Of a stretch of DNA of 21,387 nucleotides, positions 8,871 through 16,934 are shown piece after piece. The notes below the pieces were generated by a model. That model was not told where the DNA came from, searched no databases, and saw only the letters and a program-made list of their open reading frames with translations. Positions within the stretch are counted from its first letter, which is position 1; each line of letters opens with the position of its first letter. Both the position numbers and the translations under genes were made by a program. This DNA comes from Acanthamoeba lenticulata (Eukaryota > Discosea > Longamoebia > Acanthamoebidae): the NCBI GenBank assembly GCA_002179805.1, contig NAVB01001021.1, positions 1 through 21,387 of the forward strand, read 5' to 3'.

Positions 8871-11800
8871 ATGCCGCCAAAGGGTCGGTTTGCTGTGTTT
8901 TGTCTTTTTGTAGCGGTCTTTCTGCTTGATGGTCGAGGTACGCGATGCCCCTTGCCCATCGTGCAGCGCAAACTTTTGTTTGACGCAAGGCATCCTGAAG
9001 ATTCGACAGTTCGTGCCGCCACCTTCATGGCCGGGGGAGGGAGCTTGCACATGGGCGCCCTCGTTTCCTATGCTGCCGATGCATATCACGTACGCCGCGG
9101 AGAGCCCTGCAGAATCCTGTTGGGAGACAGCAGTGGCAGACGACGGACAAAATGCTTAACCCACGCCAATGGGCCATCATGGCGCGCGCAGTATGTGCAG
9201 GAGGACTTTTCATTCCAGTGGAAGCCCGAGCTGACACCAGAGTCTGCCGTCGAGGCCATCGGCTTGTCCACCGTACGCACAGGGCTCGATTGAGTTTGAC
9301 CTTGCACCAGCCACATCTAATTCTTGCCATTTGACTCTTTTTCTTCTCCTCCTCTGCTCCCGTTGTGGTCACGCCATCACCGTCTGGGCGTGTTTACCCC
9401 CTTTTGATAATTTGCGCCGATTTATCCTCAAGGACTCTGCCGCGGTTGACTCCTACTGGCCGCCCGATTGGCAGGAGGCCCACAATAGGATCAACTTTCC
9501 CACCGTCTGTCAACCCGTTGTTGTGGCCTACAACCTCGGACCGTCTGCTCCGCCCAACAACCAGTCTCTGGTGCAAGGCTGTGCTCCGCCCGTGGTGTCG
9601 TTCATGGCGAGCTTCCCGTACGACAATCACTGACTGTTGACGCTGCCGCGACAGGTCCTGACTGTACCGCTGTTGGCCAAGATCTGGTCGGGGGCTGTCG
9701 TCTACTGGAACGATTCGGCCATCGCGCAGCTCAACCCCAACGTCTCTTTGCCCTTCGAGCCCATCGTGCTGGTGTTTGCCAACGATCGGCGGGGCAGCAT
9801 ATCAGACGTGTTTGCCAATGCGCTGGCCTTCTTCAACCCGGCCTTCAGCATGTCGGTCTACACCACGAATGACTCCTTTGCTACTCGGTGGGCGGGATCG
9901 GATTCGATCGTCGGACGATCATACGTCGTAAATCCCATCCAAGAGCAGCTCAGCACCGTCCTCGTAAGCGGTTCCCGCCCTTCTGCTCGTTCTCCCGCTT
10001 TTTGTTGACAATCTGTTCCATTGCGTAGAGCGTGCCATACAGCATGACCTATACCACGTCCGTGTTTGCCAGTCAGGCGGGGCTCAACCGTGCCTTGATG
10101 AAGAACAATGCGGGTGCGCCTGATATGACGAGCAGCGTGGCGGCCCGCTGACGAACTGACACCCCTGCGGCCCCCAGGAGCGATCGTGGCGCCATCAAAG
10201 GAAACTGTGAAGTCGGCTCTGATTGAGGTGAAGGATCGCGTATCGGCACGCTTTCTGGTGACGGAGATGAGCAACGGCAATCAGTCCACCTCGTGGCCGC
10301 TGGTCATGATCAGCTCCATCATCACGCGACAGCATGCCAACGTGTCCGACTGCACGTGGATGACCTACTCGCAACAGATGCTCGTCTGGACTCAGATCAA
10401 TGAAAAGGCCACCAGCACCATCGAGGAGCTCGGCTACTACACTCTCCCTCTGCTCTACAAGCGGTCAATTTTCCCCTTTTTTATTTAAAAAAATTCATTT
10501 TATACTCTTATTGTTTTTATTTTCTTAAAATTGATTCTACTCACACGTTCATGTCCTTCAGATTGATTATGGACTCGTTCGGCCTGCTGACATGTAACGG
10601 CAAGCAAGTGTTCACCACCAAGTTTGTTTTGGGCAAGGGCAACAACTTCAGGATCGGCCCGGTGTGGGCAAACGCCTTCCCGTTCGACACCAACTTCCAG
10701 ATGATCGCCCTTCAGGAGCTCAACGGAACGAAGGCTCTCGACGAGCTGGCCTCGGGCAATTTAGACTTTAGCGTGGTGGGCTATGATGCCATCGACCAAG
10801 CGGCCATTGCCGCCCAGGCTGGTGCCAAGCGACAGACTGACTCGCTGCGGCTCAGCCTCCCCATCGTGGCCACCGCCATCGGTGCCGGCTACAACGTACG
10901 GCTCTATGTCGTCATCCCCATCGCCACTCGCAAGATGTTGTTCTCACGATGATGGATGCGTTGCGGTTTGCAGTTGCCGGAGACGCTCAATCAGGGCACG
11001 CTGATGCTCGACCTCACCACCCTGGCCGACATCTACCTGGGCACGGTCGACACATGGGACCACGCCGCGATTCGCCAGCTCAATCCCGACCTGGTCCACT
11101 TGCTACCGCCCGAGAACATCACCATCTTGCTGAGCGCCAGCATGACCTCGGTGACGAGCATCCTCACGCAGACGCTGGGAAACGTCAGCCAGGCCTTCCG
11201 CGAAGGCGTGGTGAACGGGCGCTTCCCGGTCGAGGACACGGGCCGGGTTGTCTGGGCCGACGACTTGGCCGAGGCGCTCTACAACACGCCCTACGCCCTC
11301 GGCGTCTGGCCCCAGTTGCCCATCGTCGAGCGGCGCTACATCGGTTTCGCCGATTTCACCAACTCGCGCGGCGAAAGGCTCTCGGCCTCTGCGAAGAGCG
11401 TCACGTCGGCCGTGGCGGACTACCGCGATCGTCCCTTCACGTCCGTCATCATCAATGGTTCGTTTTGCCTCTTCAGCTTGGCCGCCAGATGCTTACAAAA
11501 TATATAAATGACAAAAAAACTCAGCGGAAGGCGAAGACAGCTGGCCCATGGTGACCTACGACCACCTCGTGCTGCTCACGTCGGACGTCGTCAGCTGCCT
11601 CAAGGTCCGCTCGCTGGTGGACTTTCTCTACTGGACGCAGGCCTATCCCGCGGCGCTGAGTCTAGCCAATGAGTGCGCACCTGTTCCCTCCTCTCAGCGG
11701 TCGACCTTGTGGCTCACAACAACGCCGACCAATCAATAACAACAACGTGCAGTAATTCGCTAGCGCTGCCCAATCACCCCGAGGCCAAGGCCCGGTTGGC

Positions 11801-14800
11801 CCATGTCATCACCAATACCATGTGCGGCGGCGTGGCGGTGAGCTCGTTCGCATCCTGCGTGTCCAACGGCGTGATCTGCTCCGACCGCGGCATCTGCACG
11901 ACCGACGGCACCTGTTCGTGCGACCCGGGCTACACAGGTCCGTTCTGCGAGTCGCTCGTGCCGACGAGCTCCGACCGCACGGGCGTCATCCTGGGCGCCG
12001 TGCTGGGCACGGTCATCCCCGTCCTGGTCCTCTTCCTCTGCCTCATGTGCGTCGTCGCGCTGGTCATGCGCAGCCGCTCGCGCGGCCGGAAGGAGAACGA
12101 GTGGGAGATCGACATGGCCGAGCTCGAGATGGCCGAGGAGCTCGGCACGGGCGGGTTCGGCACCGTGCACAAGGCCCTGTGGAAGGGCACCGAGGTGGCC
12201 GTGAAGACCATCACGTCCTCGGGCCACACCGCCGCCGCGCGCGAGCTCGAGCGCAGCTTCAAGGAGGAGGTCCGTGTCAATGAATTGGTGGTGGACGTTG
12301 AAACCTGTGGTCTGACCGGCAATGAATGGGCAACTGGAATGCATTCTACGCAGGTGCGGATCATGACGGCGCTGCGCCACCCCAACGTGGTCCTCTTCAT
12401 GGCCGCGTGCATCAAGCCGCCCCGCATGTGCATCGTCATGGAGTTCATGGCTCTCGGCTCCCTCTTTGACTTGTTGCACAACGAGCTCGTGCCAGACATT
12501 CCAGTGCCGCTCAGAGTCAAGATCGCGTACCAGGCGGCCAAGGGGATGCACTTCCTCCACTCGTCGGGCATCGTCCACCGGGACCTCAAGTCGCTCAACC
12601 TCCTGCTCGACGCCAAGTGGAACCTCAAGGTCTCCGACTTTGGCCTCACGCGGTCCAAGGAGCAGCTCGCCCGCAACGCGTCCGCGCGCCACGCGCAGGG
12701 CAGCATCCACTGGATGGCGCCCGAGGTGCTCAACGATGCGCCACAGATCGACTACGCCAGGGCGGACGTCTACAGTTTTGGCATCGTCCTCTGGGAGCTG
12801 TTGACCCGAGAGCAGCCCTACTTTGGCATGACGTACGTCGACAATTTACTCGATTTATTTAAAAATATTAATATTTAATTATCAATTGTAAGTATGTCAA
12901 GTATTTACATGCGCTCATTGTCCTGCATGTAGTCCGGCGGCGATCGCGGTGGCCGTGCTGCGGGACAATGCGCGGCCTACCCTTCCTGACGACAAGGAGC
13001 TGGCCGAGATGTCGGTGCCGGCTGACTACGCCGAGATAATGCGGACTGCGTGGCACAGCGATCCCACCATCCGTCCCTCGTTCCTGGTGCGATGATCACC
13101 CATTGGCCTACTCTTTCACTTCGATCGAAAGTCTCATTTCGACGCAAAAACACAAAACAGGAGATCATGACGCGCCTCAGTGCGCTGGGCGAGGGCGGAG
13201 GCTGGCTGTCATCGATGCCTTCCTCCTCCTCGTTGAGTTCGCCGCGCTCGTTCGCAGTGTCGACGACCCGCCAGTCCATCCACTCGTCATCGTCCGCCGC
13301 GAGCCGCGAGACGGCCAAGAGCGGGCTGGGCGGCTCCGGCAGCAGCACGCCACCGCCAGAGGGCGAAGTGACCATCGTCTTCTCGGACATCTCGCGCGCC
13401 GCGTCGCTCTGGGAGCACGACCCAGCGGCCATGCGCGACGCCACGCTCCTCCACAACCGTCTGCTGCGCGACCTCCTCAAGAAGCACCGCGGCTACGAGG
13501 TCGTCTTCTTCAGGTACCTGTCGCCGTGACGTCGTGCACGCCGGAACCCGGCCACGCTGACGTCGCGGAACACACAGGGAGCGCGCGGGTGGGGAGGGCT
13601 CGTTCTGCATGGCGTTCGCCAGCACGGTCGACGCCGTCGAGTGGTGCATGGACGTGCAACGCGCGCTGATGGACGTCGACTGGCCCCAGGCCCTGCTCGA
13701 CCACCCGGCCGCCTCGGAGGAGTGGGACGACATCCACGAGCGGTACCGAGATCGCGCCGGTGGAGTGGGAGGTGGCGGGCCGTTGCCGCTTGGGCTGGTC
13801 CTGATCGGCGGGTGCTCGCGCAGGGCGACGTTCAAGGGACTGCGGGTGCGGATGGGCGTGCACATTGGGCAACCGCGCATGGTGCGCGACCCCAAGACCC
13901 GGCGAGTCGAGTACGTCGGGCCCGCGGTCAATGCCACAGCGCGCATCACCGCCATCACGCACGGCGGCCAGGTTCCAATCTCCCCCTTGCTCTCCACGAG
14001 AACCCAAGCCGGCTCATGAGGCCTGTCATTCTTATGCGCGTGCAGATCGTCATGTCGACCGAGGCCAAGCAAAAGCTTGACGGCACGCAGCTCGGCGAGG
14101 AGAGCAAGCGGTTCGTCAAGCTCGGCAAGTTTGAGATGCCCGACAATCCCGCAGGTCCGTGTGAAGCCTTCTGGATTATTTGTGGCAGACACTAAAGTAA
14201 GCTTTTCCCGCTCGCAACAGGCTCGGTCCTGTACGAGGTCAAGGCCCGCGGCCTCGAGCTGCGCTTCTTCGCCGACGCGCCGTTGGCGCCTCCTGAGGCC
14301 GACAGCGACGAGGGCGAGGAGCGGTCGCTCTCGTCGACAACCCATAGCCGCGAGGACGAGGCGGACGTCATCGCCGGCGGCGGCCTTCGCGAGCAGACGG
14401 GCCTCGAGGAGGACAGCTTCCTCACGTCGGCCAACATGTGCCGCTGGATCATCAACTTCAACGACATCGCCCTCACCCAGCTCGTGCGCTCGCCAACCTT
14501 CACGTTGGTCCCCAACACCATGCACATGTCTCAGACGTCTTCTCGATCGGTATAGGTCGGGCAAGGCTCGTATGGGGTGGTCTACCGGGGCAGATGGAAG
14601 GGCGTCGATGTGGCCGTCAAGCGGTTCATCAAGCAGCAGCTCGACGAGCGGCACATGCTCGAGTTCCGCGCCGAGATGGCCTTTCTCTCGGAGCTGCAAC
14701 ATCCCAACATCGTGCTGTTCATCGGCGCCTGCGTCCAGCGGCCCAACCTGTCGCTGGTGACCGAGTTTGTCAAGCAGGGCGCGCTCAAGGAGCTCCTCGC

Positions 14801-15409
14801 CAACAGCGCCGTGCGGCTGCCGTGGCCCCGCCGGCTGCGGCTTCTCCGTTCGGCGGCCACTGGCCTGGCCTACCTGCACACGCGCGACCCCGTCATCGTA
14901 CACCGCGACGTCAAGCCCGCGAACCTGCTCGTGGACGACGAGTGGAACGTCAAGGTCGCCGACTTTGGGTTTGCGCGCATCAAAGAAGAGAACGCGACCA
15001 TGACTCGATGCGGCACACCCTGCTGGACCGGTGCGTTGTTCAGAGGTTAGCCACTTTTCCTGAGGGACAGCGTGCTGACTGTTTGCTTGGTTGTTGGACA
15101 ACAGCGCCCGAGGTGCTCAAGGGACAGCGCTACTCGGAGAAGGCCGACGTGTACTCGTTCGGCATCGTCATGTGGGAGGTGATCACGCGGAAAGCACCCT
15201 TTGCCGGGCGCAACTTCATGGGCGTCACGCTGGATGTGCTCGAGGGCCGCCGTCCGCCGATCCCGCCCGACTGTCCACCCCTCGTGGAGAAGCTGATGAA
15301 GAAGTGCTGGCACGCACAGTCCGCCAAGCGCCCGGCAATGGAGGGCGTGGTCACCGCCCTTGATGATCTCCTAGGAGCCATGCATGACACAGACAACACG
15401 CTCGCCTGA
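8871..15409 (+). CDS. Receptor with tandem PstS-like ectodomains, EGF knot, TM helix, TKL kinase, class III cyclase domain and second TKL kinase
   Basis: Exons: 8871-9272, 9433-9570, 9655-9963, 10029-10113, 10178-10463, 10562-10895, 10974-11457, 11525-11672, 11753-12269, 12354-12832, 12933-13086, 13161-13513, 13578-13742, 13824-13971, 14046-14154, 14221-14483, 14556-15030, 15105-15409; about 1717 residues. Order: signal peptide (1-23); PBP-like module 1 (about 50-380; AGGGSLH, PVVVAYNL, KIWSGAVVYWND); module 2 (about 390-725; GAGYNLPE, LADIYLGTVDTWD); Cys-rich EGF-like segment (753-794); TM helix (about 806-833); TKL kinase 1 (about 854-1120; GTGGFGTV, K880, HRDLKSLN D978, DFG D996, WMAPEV); Ser-rich linker; class III cyclase (from about 1183; FSDIS D1188, N1321, R1325); TKL kinase 2 (1459-1700; GQGSYGVV, K1480, HRDVKPAN D1576, DFG D1594). 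Both kinases keep catalytic residues. The cyclase lacks the usual GD[SA]F metal Asp. The least certain parts are exon 1, the joint 9272/9433, and whether the in-frame segment 13743-13823 is intron (preferred). It lies between two aquaporin copies. Confidence 0.88.
10464..10561 (+). other. Strongly AT-rich intron in the receptor gene
   Basis: 98-nt intron between the two PBP-like modules, with long T and A runs in an otherwise GC-rich gene. The flanking exons join in phase as KR/LIMDSFG. Confidence 0.75.
12833..12932 (+). other. AT-rich intron with a palindromic core in the receptor gene
   Basis: 100-nt intron near the end of kinase 1. Its first half is almost pure A/T and includes the palindrome AAATATTAATATTT. 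The flanks join in phase as YFGMT/PAAIA. Confidence 0.75.
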
Positions 15410-15675
15410 GCGTTGCGTGGCCAAACAGTGTTGTACGACTTGTAAATCTTTCACATCCCACACTGGAGGGGTAGATGGTGAACACAGGAGTTTGTTGTTG
15501 GGCTAACGAGGTCATCCCCTGGATAAAAACTTCATCGAAACCTTTCTGAAATAAACGAATCCGGCAGTGCTTCCGTGGGTTTCCTGCTGGGCATCAGGCA
15601 GAACGCATCCGTGAGTTCCGTCCCCTCCTTCCCTTGTTTGTGGGCGTTGTGCTGGCTACTCGCTACAGTACGAGG
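15410..15675 (+). promoter_or_regulatory. Compact spacer: receptor 3' end, aquaporin copy 2 leader with probable UTR intron
   Basis: Only 266 nt separate the receptor stop from the next start codon. An AATAAA at 15550-15555 could end the receptor transcript. A GTGAGT donor at 15611 and a CTACAG acceptor ending at 15668 define a likely 58-nt 5'-UTR intron just before the ATG at 15676. An open frame reads in from 15575 through this region, but it would also read through clear coding introns of the aquaporin. Confidence 0.5.
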
Positions 15676-16777
15676 ATGGAGCACATGGAGTACTACGAGT
15701 TCCTTGCAGGGGGATCTGGTCACCAGAAGTGGGAGACCGTCCTTTGTGAGGTTAGGCGGGGCCTTGCTGAGCTCATTGGCACGTTTGTTATCGTTTTTGT
15801 TGTCTGTCTTGGCAACGCCAGTCCGCACACTTCTCAAGCCGGTACTTATTTCACCTCTCCTCAACCACCTTCTCCAAACATTCGCTGCTGACGTTGCTTC
15901 TTGCTGGCAAGTTGCCGTCACGGCCGAGGGCCTCGCCCTGATGGCGATGGTGTTCTGCGTGGGTCAGATATCTGGCTCACACTACAACCCAGCCACATCG
16001 GTGGCCTTTTCCCTCCGCTTCGCCTTTGAGTGGTGGCGTCTGCTCATCTACCTTCCTGCCCAGTTCATGGGTACGCTTCTCTTGGTTACCTCTTCCGCAC
16101 GAAGGGGGAACTTGTTGACAATCGGTTGCGCAGGGGCTCTGCTGGCCAGTCTCGTGGTCATGGGCATGCTGGGCAAGGAGGGCGATCTGGGAGCCTCGCT
16201 CCCGGAGGGCATGACGATGCGCTCAGCACTGGCACTCGAGGTCATCTTCTCCACGATCCTCATCTTCGTCACCCTCAACGTGGCCGAGCGTGCCAAGGTG
16301 GTGGGCGCCAATGCAGCCATCGCTGTTGGCGTCGTCCTGATCGCGCTGAACCTGACGGGAGGGTAAGTACAGGAGCACATCCCAAGCCTTTGACTTCCCG
16401 TAAATGAGCACATCTTGAAGCGTGAAGGTCACCTTCCGCTGCCGTTGCTTTCGTCTTGCAAACGCAGGCCGCTGGGCGGGACGTCGATGAACCCGTTCCG
16501 GTCGCTGGCGCCAGCGCTGCTGGTGGGCGGGAAGGCCCTGAACGAGGTGTGGATCTACATCGTGGGCCCGCTGCTGGGCGCCGTCATCGCCGTGGTGCTG
16601 ACCTGCGTCCTGGGCTCCCGCGTCCACCCCTACGCCTGGCACAAGGCCACCGGTACGCGCGAAGATGTTGCGCCGAAGTGCACACGCTTTGGTTTAATCG
16701 AATCATCATCGACAGGCATCGGCCGAGGGGGACCGGAGGACCTGGCCTCGGGCCGCAGCGACGAATCGGAGCGGTGA
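15676..16777 (+). CDS. Aquaporin-family (MIP) channel, copy 2
   Basis: Exons 15676-15841, 15912-16070, 16134-16362, 16468-16652 and 16716-16777 give 266 residues. First half-helix GSHYNPATS (N81-P82-A83), second GTSMNPFRSLAP (N193-P194-F195-R196), so it shares with copy 1 the NPF substitution and the retained filter Arg. Exons 1, 3 and 4 have exactly the copy 1 lengths (166, 229, 185 nt) with identical intron phases; exon 2 is 33 nt shorter because the loop after helix 1 is shorter. Most exons differ clearly from copy 1, but the first ~137 nt of exon 4 are nearly identical (see findings). The C-terminal tail is hydrophilic and unlike copy 1. It is convergent with the metallophosphoesterase gene, with 157 nt between stops, a spacer that contains GT-rich repeats. 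Confidence 0.93.
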
Positions 16778-16934
16778 GGAAGCAGCGAGTGTGTGTAGAC
16801 GTGTGTGTATGTGTTTGGGGAGGAAGGGAGGTGATCAATAGATAACGTGTTACAAAACTGCTTCGAAGGCCTCTTCTTGGGTATGTACACAAAGACTCGG
16901 ATTTCAGGGGGGAGGGCCTGGGGTGGGTCAGGTC

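Noticed and set aside
11760..12710. A 316-codon open frame on the minus strand opposite receptor kinase 1
   Set aside because: Same reason: composition-driven shadow of the EGF-TM-kinase exons, with no recognisable motif.
13743..13823. A Gly-rich in-frame insert in the cyclase domain treated as coding
   Set aside because: It starts with GTACCG, ends with CGCAG, is phase-compatible, and its removal gives the compact family spacing before FKGLRVRMGVH. I prefer intron, while noting it is stop-free.
13287..15101. A 604-codon open frame on the minus strand opposite the receptor's cyclase and kinase 2 exons
   Set aside because: It overlaps exons with clear kinase and cyclase motifs, crosses their introns, and reads as Arg/Ala/His-rich low-complexity protein. 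Long antisense frames are expected opposite GC-rich coding sequence.
15575..16366. A 263-codon plus-strand frame that starts upstream of aquaporin copy 2
   Set aside because: It reads through the UTR intron and two coding introns. The spliced model gives MIP exons of the same lengths and phases as copy 1.
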